Part shown: one piece after another, positions 24,759 through 32,548 of the stretch
How positions within the stretch are numbered: position 1 is the stretch's first letter
Layout of the letters: each line of letters begins with the position of its first letter
Assembly: GCF_900109915.1 (NCBI RefSeq)
Contig: NZ_FOBU01000001.1
Coordinates: forward strand, 1,821,004 to 1,885,003
Direction: 5' to 3'
Length of the DNA: 64,000 nt
From: Luteibacter sp. UNCMF331Sha3.1
GTDB lineage: Bacteria; Pseudomonadota; Gammaproteobacteria; Xanthomonadales; Rhodanobacteraceae
The notes under the pieces: generated by a model
The model's database searches: none
What the model saw: the letters and a program-made list of their open reading frames with translations, nothing else
Told to the model about the DNA's origin: nothing
Translations under genes and position numbers: made by a program

Positions 24759-25940
24759 TCAGTCCAGCGACGCCGCCGGGCCGAAGAACTCGTACTTCGC
24801 GCGCGCGTCCGGCACGCCGAGTTCGCGCAGCACGTTGCGCACCGTCTTCATGAACGGCTTCGGCCCGAGGAAGTACGCATCCATGTCGTGTGCCGCGGGG
24901 AGCCACGACGCCAGCGTATCCCGGTCGAGGAAGCCGGTCGCGTCCGGTGCGACATCGCCGTCGCGCGGGTGCTCGTAGCAATAGCGGCGCGTGAGCTGCG
25001 GGTGTTTTTCGGCCAGTGCGTCGATGGTGTCGCGGAAGGCGTGCACGCCACCGTGGCGCGCGGCGTGGATGAAGACGATCGGCCGGCCGCTCGGCAGCGC
25101 GCGTTCGAGCATCGCCAGGGTGGGCGTGATGCCGACACCGCCGCTGATCAGCACGAGCGGCCGCTCGCTCTCTTCGAGCACGAACTGACCCGATGGCGGG
25201 AACAGCTCCACCACGTCGCCCACATGCACCGCATCATGCAGATGGTTCGACACCGCGCCGCCGGGCAGGCGCTTCACGCTGATGCGATAGCCCTTGCCGT
25301 CCGCGGCCGCGGAAAGTGAATAGTTGCGCCGCGCATCCACGCCGTCGACGATCAGGCGGATGCCGATGTACTGGCCCGCCGCATGGGCGTATACGGGACC
25401 GCCATCGACCGGTTCGAAGTGGAACGACGTGATCTCGTCGCTCTCGCGCACCTTGTCCACCACGCGGAACGCCCGCCCGTCGCGCCAGCCGCCTTCGGCC
25501 CCGGCGACGGTGTCGTAGGCGGTTTTTTCCGCACCGGCGAGGATGCCGGCAAGCTGGCCATACGCCGCGCCCCAGGCGTCGATGACCTCGTCGGTGGCGA
25601 TCTCGGGCCCGAGCACCTCGCGGATGGCACGCAGCAGGCAGGCGCCGACGATCGGGTAATGCTCCGCGCGGATACGCAGGGAGACGTGCTTGTTCACGAT
25701 CATCTCGACCATGTTGCCCAGGGCTTCGAGGCGGTCGATGTGCTTCGCGTACATCAACACGCCATTGGCCAGCGCCCGGGGCTGGTCGCCGGTGACCTGG
25801 TTGGCCTGGTTGAAGTAGGGGCGGACTTCGGGGTGCTCGCTCAGCAGGATGCCGTAGAAGTGGGTGGTCAGGGCCTCGCCGCCGGCTTCGAGCAGCGGGA
25901 CGGTGGCGCGGACGATGGCACGATGTTCGGTAGAGAGCAT
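24759..25940 (-). CDS. hmp: Flavohemoprotein, nitric oxide dioxygenase
   Basis: Cytosolic enzyme of 393 aa that oxidises NO to nitrate with O2 and NAD(P)H. The globin domain is about residues 1-135 (MLSTEHRAIVRATVPLLE, proximal His in VNKHVSLRIRAEHYPIVG). The FAD domain is about 150-255, with ARRNYSLS. The NAD domain is about 260-393, with LISGGVGITPTLAML and YFLGPKPFM. The start at 25940 gives the usual Hmp N-terminus and has AAGG upstream. It is divergent from norR, and the shared region carries a sigma-54 -24/-12 element 40 nt before the start plus NorR-like palindromes, so NO-induced, NorR-activated transcription is expected. Confidence 0.95.
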   Translation of the reverse strand: MLSTEHRAIVRATVPLLEAGGEALTTHFYGILLSEHPEVRPYFNQANQVTGDQPRALANGVLMYAKHIDRLEALGNMVEMIVNKHVSLRIRAEHYPIVGACLLRAIREVLGPEIATDEVIDAWGAAYGQLAGILAGAEKTAYDTVAGAEGGWRDGRAFRVVDKVRESDEITSFHFEPVDGGPVYAHAAGQYIGIRLIVDGVDARRNYSLSAAADGKGYRISVKRLPGGAVSNHLHDAVHVGDVVELFPPSGQFVLEESERPLVLISGGVGITPTLAMLERALPSGRPIVFIHAARHGGVHAFRDTIDALAEKHPQLTRRYCYEHPRDGDVAPDATGFLDRDTLASWLPAAHDMDAYFLGPKPFMKTVRNVLRELGVPDARAKYEFFGPAASLD

Positions 25941-25980
25941 GGCTGGCCTTCTTTTGACGTGTGAGGAATGGCTTTCCTGA

Positions 25981-25996
25981 TCCAAGGACCGTGCCA
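25981..25996 (-). promoter_or_regulatory. Sigma-54 promoter (-24/-12) of hmp
   Basis: On the minus strand TGGCACG-GTCC-TTGGA matches the consensus TGGCACG-N4-TTGCA with a single mismatch (G for C at -12). The spacing is exact and it lies 40 nt upstream of the hmp start codon. The divergent gene encodes NorR, a sigma-54-dependent activator. Confidence 0.8.
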
Positions 25997-26012
25997 GCCG
26001 ATGAAGTCCATG

Positions 26013-26078
26013 CCGATCAATCGGTTGCACCGATGCCGTGTCGATTCGACCCGCCTTGCGTCCGTGTCGTTCCGACCC
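26013..26078. promoter_or_regulatory. NorR-type binding sites upstream of hmp
   Basis: Two near-identical 17-nt palindromic units, CCGTGTCG-n3-CGACCC, lie at 26036-26052 and 26062-26078, 15 of 17 bases identical and exactly 26 bp apart. Each has the GT-N7-AC core known for NorR (GTCGATTCGAC at 26040, GTCGTTCCGAC at 26066). A third, divergent palindrome CCGATCAATCGG (26013-26024) continues the spacing. The array ends 15 nt before the norR start, so NorR could also repress itself. Confidence 0.7.
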
Positions 26079-26092
26079 GATATCGAGTCGCG

Positions 26093-27658
26093 ATGACTAC
26101 CGCGACCACGCCGCTCGATTCCCTGCTTCCCCTCGTGGACGATCTCGCGCGCGAGCTGCCCGAGAGCGAGCGCTACCGGCGCCTGCTCGGCGCCCTGCGT
26201 TCGCTGGTGCCGTGCGACGCCAGCGCATTGCTTCGCCTCGACGGGGACGAGCTCGTGCCACTGGCCGTCGACGGCCTGAGCGACGACACGCTCGGCCGGC
26301 GTTTCCGCGTGGCCGACCACCCGCGCTTCGCGGCGTTGCTGGCGCATCCGGAGCCCACGCTGTTCCCCGCCGACAGTCCGCTGCCCGATCCGTACGACGG
26401 ACTGGTCGCGGCCGCGCCCCGGCTCGACGTCCACGACTGCATGGGCTGCCCGCTTCACGTGGATGGGAAGCCCTGGGGGCTGCTGACGCTGGATGCGTTG
26501 CACGCCGGCAGTTTCGAGGCTGGCGATCTCGCGACGTTGCGCGCGTTCGCCAGCCTCGCCGCGGCGACGGTCACCGCGGCGGAGCGCATGCATGGACTCG
26601 AACGCGCCGCGGAACGCGAACGCTCGCGTGCCGAGAGCTTCCGTCTGGCCGCCGGGCAGACCGCATCGCGATCGCTCGTCGGACGCAGCCCGGCGATGCG
26701 GCGGTTGCACGACGACATCGCCACGGTCGCGCACAGCGACCTCACCGTGCTGATCCGCGGCGAGACCGGCTCGGGCAAGGAGCTCGTGGCACAGGCGATC
26801 CACGCGGCGTCGGCACGAGGCGACCGTCCGTTGATCGCAGTGAACTGCGCGGCGCTTCCCGACATGCTGCTGGAGAGCGAACTCTTCGGGCACGTGCGCG
26901 GCGCGTTCTCGGGCGCCACGAGCGATCGCCGCGGCAAGTTCGAACTCGCCGACCACGGGACGCTCTTTCTCGACGAAGTCGCCGACCTTTCGCTCGCCGC
27001 GCAGGCGGCGCTGTTGCGAGTGATGCAGAGCGGCCACCTGCAACGCGTCGGCTCCGATCGCGACCATCGCGTCGACGTGCGCATCATCGCCGCGAGCAAC
27101 CGCGACCTCGCCGACGAAGTGCGCGCCGGCCGCTGCCGCGCCGACTTCTACCACCGTATCAGCGTGTACCCCATCGAAGTGCCCGCCCTGCGCGATCGCG
27201 GCAATGACGTGCTGATCGTCGCCGGCACGTTCCTCGAAGAGAATCGCGCGCGCCTCGGGCTGTCCGGGCTGCGTCTGGCACCGGAAAGCCAGGCCGCGCT
27301 GCTCGCGTGGCGGTGGCCCGGCAACGTGCGCGAACTCGAGCACACGATCGGTCGCGCGGCACTGAAAGCCCTCGCGCGCAGCGGCCGGGGATCGCGTGCG
27401 CTCACCATCGAGGCGGCCGACCTCGACCTCGCCGAGGTCGCGCAGCCACAGCCCGCGACCGTCGCGCCGATGCCCGATGCGCCGGGACTGCCCCTGCGTG
27501 CCTCGGTCGATGCATACGAGCGCCGACTGATCGACGACGCGCTTCGTCGCCACCGGCAGAGTTGGGCCGCGGCGGCACGCGAGCTCGGCGTCGACCGCGC
27601 CAACCTGCGTCGCTCGGCGCTGCGACTCGGACTCATCGACGGGCCTTCGCGCGGCTGA
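26093..27658 (+). CDS. norR: NorR, NO-responsive sigma-54-dependent activator
   Basis: Regulator of 521 aa. An N-terminal GAF sensor (about 20-175) binds NO through non-haem iron in characterised NorR. The AAA+ domain covers about 195-430: Walker A GETGSGKE, Walker B TLFLDEVADL. A C-terminal Fis-type helix-turn-helix follows (RQSWAAAARELGVDRANLRRSALRLGL). The sigma-54 contact loop reads GAFSGA rather than GAFTGA, a conservative Thr-to-Ser change. Start at MTTATTPLDSLL chosen because the domain begins there. Divergent from hmp, its likely target. Confidence 0.92.
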   Translation: MTTATTPLDSLLPLVDDLARELPESERYRRLLGALRSLVPCDASALLRLDGDELVPLAVDGLSDDTLGRRFRVADHPRFAALLAHPEPTLFPADSPLPDPYDGLVAAAPRLDVHDCMGCPLHVDGKPWGLLTLDALHAGSFEAGDLATLRAFASLAAATVTAAERMHGLERAAERERSRAESFRLAAGQTASRSLVGRSPAMRRLHDDIATVAHSDLTVLIRGETGSGKELVAQAIHAASARGDRPLIAVNCAALPDMLLESELFGHVRGAFSGATSDRRGKFELADHGTLFLDEVADLSLAAQAALLRVMQSGHLQRVGSDRDHRVDVRIIAASNRDLADEVRAGRCRADFYHRISVYPIEVPALRDRGNDVLIVAGTFLEENRARLGLSGLRLAPESQAALLAWRWPGNVRELEHTIGRAALKALARSGRGSRALTIEAADLDLAEVAQPQPATVAPMPDAPGLPLRASVDAYERRLIDDALRRHRQSWAAAARELGVDRANLRRSALRLGLIDGPSRG

Positions 27659-27821
27659 CGTCCCGCATTGGTGCGCGGGCAGCATCAATAGGGGGGTGTA
27701 AAGCCCTCGATTGGAGCGTGCCGGGCACGACCGTGCGGCATGCGGGAATCGGACTAGCAGCGCGCCCTCGCCATCGTTTAGATTGCCGTGCGGGCAGCAC
27801 ACACAACGCTTTGGGGGAAAC

Positions 27822-28178
27822 ATGCGAAAGGTCCTATCCACGAACGCGATGCGTCGCGTGGCACTCGTCGCCGCCGTCGCGACCGGCGCCGCGGTCTGCG
27901 CGCCGATCCACGCTCAGGCCACGGCCGGCACCATCGGCGGCCATGGTCCGGCCGGCGCGAAGGTCACGGCCGAGAGTTCCACCGGCGCGCATCGCGACGC
28001 AACGATCGACAAGAAGGGTCGTTATCGCCTCTCGGGCCTGACGATGGGCACGTACTCCGTCACGCTCGAGAAAGACGGCAAGGTCGTCGACACGCGGAAG
28101 AACATCCCGCTGCAGGTCGGCGGCAACCGCCAGGTCGACTTCGCCTGCGAAAACGACCAGTGCGAGGCGGGCGGCTGA
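27822..28178 (+). CDS. Secreted carboxypeptidase-regulatory-like (CarboxypepD_reg) small protein
   Basis: A 118-aa exported protein. After a signal peptide (RRVALVAAVATGAAVCAPIHAQA), residues about 35-105 form a single beta-sandwich repeat of the carboxypeptidase regulatory type: GTIGGHGPAGAKVTAESSTG, then GRYRLSGLTMGTYSVTLEKDGKVV. This resembles the N-terminal extension of some TonB-dependent receptors, but no receptor barrel follows. The end carries two cysteines (FACENDQCEAGG). GGGGGAAAC precedes the ATG. Function unknown; possibly an extracytoplasmic binding module. Confidence 0.72.
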   Translation: MRKVLSTNAMRRVALVAAVATGAAVCAPIHAQATAGTIGGHGPAGAKVTAESSTGAHRDATIDKKGRYRLSGLTMGTYSVTLEKDGKVVDTRKNIPLQVGGNRQVDFACENDQCEAGG

Positions 28179-28244
28179 TCGCTCACGCCGCATCGATGCC
28201 CTCGGCGGCAGGATGAAATCCATCGTGTGGATGAAGGCCAGCCC

Positions 28245-29504
28245 ATGGGCGGTAAGACGTTCGATGTCGATGTAGTCATCGTCGGTGGCGGTGCCGCTGG
28301 CGTGGGCGCCGCACGGAGCCTCTCGGGGGAGGGGCTTTCCGTGTGGTTGCTGGAAGCATCGCAACGCATCGGCGGCCGCGGATGGACGCAGTCCGTCGAC
28401 GGTTTGCCGCTCGACATGGGTTGCGGTTGGTTGCACACGGCAGACCGCAACGCATGGCGCCAGATCGCCGAAGACCTGGGCTGGGACATCGATCGCCGGC
28501 CCGCGGCCTGGGACAAGCATCAGCCGCACCCATCGTTCTCCGAAGCCGAGCAGGCCGAGGCGCATGCCGCGTTCGCCGCGTGGCACGACGCGCTCATGGG
28601 TGCGCCGCCTGCATCGGATCGCGCCTCGGACGCCTTGCCGGAGGGTGGACGCTGGAACGGTTACCTGCAGGCGATGAGCGGTTACATCAGCGGCGCGCCC
28701 CTCGAACGCATCTCTGCCGCCGACTACATCGCTTACGAGCGGGCGGCGAGTCAGAACAACTGGCGGCTGCGGCGTGGCTACGGGACGCTGATCGCCGCGA
28801 ACCTGCCCGTCGATACCGTCTGCCGGCTGGCGACACCCGTCGAGCGCATCGACACGGACGGGACCTCCGTAACGATCGCCACACCGTCCGGCGACCTTCG
28901 TTGTCGCGCGGCGATCGTCACCGTCTCGACCAACGTGCTCGCGAGCGACGCCATTCGCATTCCCGCCGCGCTCGACGACCACCGGCATGCGGCATCCCAG
29001 CTGCCACTCGGGTGCGACGAGAAACTCTTTTTCCGCATCGACGGCGACGTGGACCTGCCCGCGGAGCGCGCGCTGATCGCGGATCCGCACGATGCCGACA
29101 GCCCGGTGTTCTATCTGCGGCCGCTGGATCGCCCCGTCATCGAAACCTTTCTCGGTGGACGCAGTGCGTGGCGCGTCTCCGCCGAGGGCGTGGCCGTCGC
29201 GTTCGACGGATTGCTCGACGAACTGCAACGGCTCCTCGGCAGCGACGTCCGCCGACACCTGCGCCCGCTCGCCGCGTCGTCATGGAGTGCGAACACGTAT
29301 GTACGTGGCTCGTACAGCCACGCGTTGCCGACGTTCGCGGCGCAACGTGGTGTGCTGGCCGCGCCGTTCGAAGAAAAGCTCTTCTTCGCCGGCGAGGCGA
29401 CGCACGTCGATGCCTTCTCGACCGCGCACGGTGCGCTCGAAAGCGGGACGCGTGCCGCCGCCGAACTGCTGGCGACGTTCTCAGGGCAGCGCGGACGTCG
29501 ATAA
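28245..29504 (+). CDS. FAD-dependent amine oxidase-like oxidoreductase
   Basis: Flavoprotein of 419 aa with the monoamine-oxidase-type fold. The N-terminal FAD Rossmann motif is VVIVGGGAAGVGAARSL, followed by LLEASQRIGGRGWT. The substrate and second FAD region is at the C-terminus (LFFAGEATHVDAFSTAHGALESGTRAA), the signature that closes around the flavin. No signal peptide is visible. ATG 28245 has GAAGG at 7-nt spacing and is preferred to the in-frame GTG at 28227. The amine substrate is not predictable; spermidine/putrescine oxidase-like and plant PAO-like enzymes share this layout. Confidence 0.85.
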   Translation: MGGKTFDVDVVIVGGGAAGVGAARSLSGEGLSVWLLEASQRIGGRGWTQSVDGLPLDMGCGWLHTADRNAWRQIAEDLGWDIDRRPAAWDKHQPHPSFSEAEQAEAHAAFAAWHDALMGAPPASDRASDALPEGGRWNGYLQAMSGYISGAPLERISAADYIAYERAASQNNWRLRRGYGTLIAANLPVDTVCRLATPVERIDTDGTSVTIATPSGDLRCRAAIVTVSTNVLASDAIRIPAALDDHRHAASQLPLGCDEKLFFRIDGDVDLPAERALIADPHDADSPVFYLRPLDRPVIETFLGGRSAWRVSAEGVAVAFDGLLDELQRLLGSDVRRHLRPLAASSWSANTYVRGSYSHALPTFAAQRGVLAAPFEEKLFFAGEATHVDAFSTAHGALESGTRAAAELLATFSGQRGRR

Positions 29505-29566
29505 GGACGCGCTCATGGCCGAGTGCCCCGCCTGACGAGTGCCGCCGCGTTACGATAGCCGTCCGG

Positions 29567-29587
29567 GCCCGGCGTCATCGGCCGGGC
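29567..29587. repeat. GC-rich hairpin after the amine oxidase gene
   Basis: GCCCGGC and GCCGGGC flank a 7-nt loop between two convergent genes (stops at 29504 and 29607). There is no T run, so it is a weak terminator candidate at best. Confidence 0.3.
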
Positions 29588-29606
29588 GTGGACCTGCTTC
29601 AGACCG

Positions 29607-30509
29607 TCACTTCCCGATCTTGCGGTCGAGGAAGTCGCGGATCATCGGAATGACCTCGTCGCCGCGGTCCTCGAGCACGAAGTGCCCGGTCGGGATGAGG
29701 TGGAACTCCAGATCCTTCAGGTCGCGCTTGTACGGATGCGCACCATCGGCCGGGAAGATGAAGTCGCGCTCGCCCCACACGATAAGGGTCGGCGGCTGGT
29801 GTTCGCGGAAGAGGCGCTGCACTTCCGGATAGAGCGGTACGTTCTGCCGGTAGTCGTACATCACGTCCATCTGCACGTCCTCGTTGCCGGGACGATCGAG
29901 CAGCGCCTGGTCGTGGACCCAGTTGTCCGGCGAGATACGCTCCTTGTCGTCCACGCCGTCGGTGTACTGGAAGATGGTGGTCTCGAGCTTCACCAGGCCG
30001 CGGATCGCGTCGCGCTTCTCGGCGGAACCGTCGGCCCAGTAAGCCTTGATCGGATCCCAGAACGCTTTCAGCCCTTCTTCGTAGGCGTTGCCGTTCTGGA
30101 TGACCAGTGCGGTCAGCTTGCCCGGGTCCTTGAGGAACAGCTGCCAGCCGACCGGCGCGCCGTAATCCATCACATACATCGCGTATGTCCGCACGTTGAG
30201 GCGTTCGAGCAGCGTGCGCACGACATTGCCGAAATTCTCGAACGTGTACGCGTATTTCGTGTGATCCGGCATATCGCTCTCGCCGTAGCCCGGATAGTCC
30301 GGTGCGATCACGTGGTAGCGATCGGCGAGCGCAGGGATCAGATGACGGAACATGTGCGACGAGGTCGGGAAACCGTGGAGCAGGAGCATGACCGGTGCAT
30401 CGGCGGGGCCAGCCTCGCGGTACGCGATGCGCAGGCCGTCGATCTCCATGCTGCGGTGAAACACCGCCGGAAGGCGGGGAAGCGTGTTCTGCGAAGTCTG
30501 AGCATTCAT
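29607..30509 (-). CDS. Alpha/beta hydrolase (haloalkane dehalogenase/epoxide hydrolase-like)
   Basis: Cytosolic hydrolase of 300 aa. Oxyanion motif LLHGFPTSSHMF, nucleophile Asp in YVMDYGAPVG, catalytic His in PTGHFVLED. It is a clear paralogue of the exported hydrolase at 23805-24752: both share REAGPADAP, YHVxAPDYxGxGxSD and QNxNAYxEGL. It lies 13 nt downstream of the flavin-nucleotide-binding gene on the same strand, and a divergent LysR gene sits beyond that, so the three probably form one regulated unit. Substrate unknown. Confidence 0.87.
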   Translation of the reverse strand: MNAQTSQNTLPRLPAVFHRSMEIDGLRIAYREAGPADAPVMLLLHGFPTSSHMFRHLIPALADRYHVIAPDYPGYGESDMPDHTKYAYTFENFGNVVRTLLERLNVRTYAMYVMDYGAPVGWQLFLKDPGKLTALVIQNGNAYEEGLKAFWDPIKAYWADGSAEKRDAIRGLVKLETTIFQYTDGVDDKERISPDNWVHDQALLDRPGNEDVQMDVMYDYRQNVPLYPEVQRLFREHQPPTLIVWGERDFIFPADGAHPYKRDLKDLEFHLIPTGHFVLEDRGDEVIPMIRDFLDRKIGK

Positions 30510-30522
30510 GGCGATATCTCTC

Positions 30523-31452
30523 TCATACGGAAGAAGGAGGGTTGAACGGAGACGCGTCGATGTATTCCCACTCGGCTCGCCGCATCGCGTCGCGGAGGAT
30601 CCATGCCTCGATGTGGAACTCCCAGTAGCGGCCCGTGCCGCCGGTTTCGATCGACGGATCGGTGCTGTCCCAGTGCACCGACACGTCGCCCGTCAGTTGC
30701 AACAACCGGCCCTGGTCGAAATCGGGGATGCACAGGCCCGCACGGGGGTCGACGATGAAATTGCCGACCGTGTTGAAAAGACTGTTGCCGTTGAAGTCGG
30801 GGATGCGCAGCGTCGATTCGTCCACCACCTGGACGAAGCCGATGTCACCGCCGCGATGAGACACGTCGGCGCCCGTGTCGGCGTTGTGGCTGGCGACGAA
30901 GATCGTGTCCGCGAGCCGGACGATGTCGCGGACGGAACCGCGCAGTGCCTTGCCGTACGCGGCTTGCGGCTGCTCGACCGGTGCATCCAGCACGTTCAGC
31001 TGGCGGCGCTGGATGTAGCGCGGGCAGTTGGGGAAGGCTTCGCGTACGGCGATCTCGAATCCACCGTCGTCGATGCGCGATACGTCGCCGTTGACGCGGT
31101 AGCGGCGACGCGCACCGAGATCGGCGAAGAGCAGGCCGACGTGCTTTCCCACCGCCAGGTTTGCCCAGAGCGGGTCGACGCGGTCGCGGGACGTGGCCGG
31201 CATGTCGATCCAGACCGTGCTGCCGTCCCCGGTGCCTGCGAACCCCGGCCTGCCGAAGAGCATCGAGGCCCAGACCCTGCCGGTGGCGTCGACACTGCCG
31301 ACGACCACCATCGACTGCTTCGCGATGAAGGCCCGCATGCCACCGAACACCGAATCCGTCACGATCGCGCCATTGCGGGCGGCGATGTCGGTCTCGCCGG
31401 CGCGAACCTGCGCCATGCGTTCACCGGTATGGAATGTGCCGTGCGTGGTCAT
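30523..31452 (-). CDS. Pyridoxamine 5'-phosphate oxidase-family (flavin-binding) protein
   Basis: A 309-aa cytosolic protein with a split-barrel flavin-binding domain. Features are FIAKQSMVVVGSVDATGRVWASMLFGRPGF (first barrel strands) and RIPDFNGNSLFNTVGNFIVDPRAGLCIPDF, with CPRYIQRR between them; this CP-x-YIQ element is typical of the larger PNPOx-like family members. Pyridoxal metabolism itself is unlikely for this subgroup. ATG 31452 (MTTHGTFHTGERMAQVR) is taken as start; 31503 is possible. First gene of an operon with the hydrolase, divergent from a LysR regulator. Confidence 0.82.
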   Translation of the reverse strand: MTTHGTFHTGERMAQVRAGETDIAARNGAIVTDSVFGGMRAFIAKQSMVVVGSVDATGRVWASMLFGRPGFAGTGDGSTVWIDMPATSRDRVDPLWANLAVGKHVGLLFADLGARRRYRVNGDVSRIDDGGFEIAVREAFPNCPRYIQRRQLNVLDAPVEQPQAAYGKALRGSVRDIVRLADTIFVASHNADTGADVSHRGGDIGFVQVVDESTLRIPDFNGNSLFNTVGNFIVDPRAGLCIPDFDQGRLLQLTGDVSVHWDSTDPSIETGGTGRYWEFHIEAWILRDAMRRAEWEYIDASPFNPPSSV

Positions 31453-31618
31453 GACCGTCGTTTCGTCTGAAGTGGCGTTCAGTCTGCGGAACGGCCCCGG
31501 CATCGGGAACGGGGCGCCGGGCAATTCACCATTTCGCTGGAGAGCAATAGTCACAAGACCGGCTACCCCGGCAATCGCGGATAATCCGGACGCAACGGGC
31601 ATGGCGGGGAACGGACGA

Positions 31619-32518
31619 GTGGACCAGCTCCATCTGATGAAGGTGTTCGTGGGGGTCGGCGAAGACGAGAGCTTCGCCGCGGCGGCGCGGCGCCTCGACC
31701 TGTCGCCGGCCGCGGTCACACGGGCGATTGCCGCCCTGGAAGAGCAGCTGGGCGTGAAGCTCCTCGCCCGCACCACGCGGAGCGTGCGCCTCACCGAGGC
31801 CGGGCGGCGTTACCTGGACGACAGCCGCCACATCCTCGCCAGCATCGTCGAAGCCAACGAGGCCGTGGCCGGCGCGAACGCCACACCCAAGGGCAATCTG
31901 GCGGTCACCGCCCCCGTGCTCTTCGGCAAGGCGTTCGTCATGCCCTGCGTGGTGCGATACCTCAAGGACTATCCGGACGTCGACGTCTCGGCGTACTTCC
32001 TCGATCGCGTGGTCAACGTGGTGGAGGAGGGCATGGACGTGGCCGTGCGCATCGGGCACCTCCCCGACTCGGGCATGCGCGCGATCCGCGTGGGCCAGTC
32101 GCGCCGGGTGCTATGCGCGTCGCCCGACTACCTCGCGCGGCGGGGCGTGCCGGAACATCCGGCCGATCTGCTGCAGCACACGATCATCGCCGCGAGCGGC
32201 ATCTCGCCCCGCGTCGACTGGAAGTTCGGGGCGTCGGACGATCCGACGATGGTGCACATGAAGCCGCGGCTCATGGTGACCAGTAACGATGCCGCCATCG
32301 CCGCCGCCGTATCGGGCCTGGGTATCGCCCGCCTGCTTTCCTACCAGGTCGCCGACGAGATCGCCGAGGGGCGCCTGATGATCGTGCTCCCCGACTACGA
32401 AGAAGCACCGTGGCCGATCCACGTCCTGCATCGCGAAAGCAAGTTCGGCTCGGCGAAGGTACGCAACTTCATCGACGTGCTGACGCACTACCTGCGCAGC
32501 CATCCGCATCTGCAGTAA
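31619..32518 (+). CDS. LysR-family transcriptional regulator
   Basis: A 299-aa regulator of the CrgA/DmlR-type clade. DNA-binding domain MDQLHLMKVFVGVGEDESFAAAARRLDLSPAAVTRAIAALEEQLGVKLL. Effector domain with GNLAVTAPVLFGKAFVMPCV, EGMDVAVRIGHLPDSGMRAI and GLGIARLLSYQVADEI. The GTG start at 31619 has GGGGAA at 7-nt spacing and gives the usual N-terminus; ATG 31601 in the same frame is the alternative. Divergent from the PNPOx-like/hydrolase operon, its likely target. Confidence 0.88.
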   Translation: MDQLHLMKVFVGVGEDESFAAAARRLDLSPAAVTRAIAALEEQLGVKLLARTTRSVRLTEAGRRYLDDSRHILASIVEANEAVAGANATPKGNLAVTAPVLFGKAFVMPCVVRYLKDYPDVDVSAYFLDRVVNVVEEGMDVAVRIGHLPDSGMRAIRVGQSRRVLCASPDYLARRGVPEHPADLLQHTIIAASGISPRVDWKFGASDDPTMVHMKPRLMVTSNDAAIAAAVSGLGIARLLSYQVADEIAEGRLMIVLPDYEEAPWPIHVLHRESKFGSAKVRNFIDVLTHYLRSHPHLQ

Positions 32519-32548
32519 AGCATGGCGCAGCGCGACCGTGCGCGTCGC

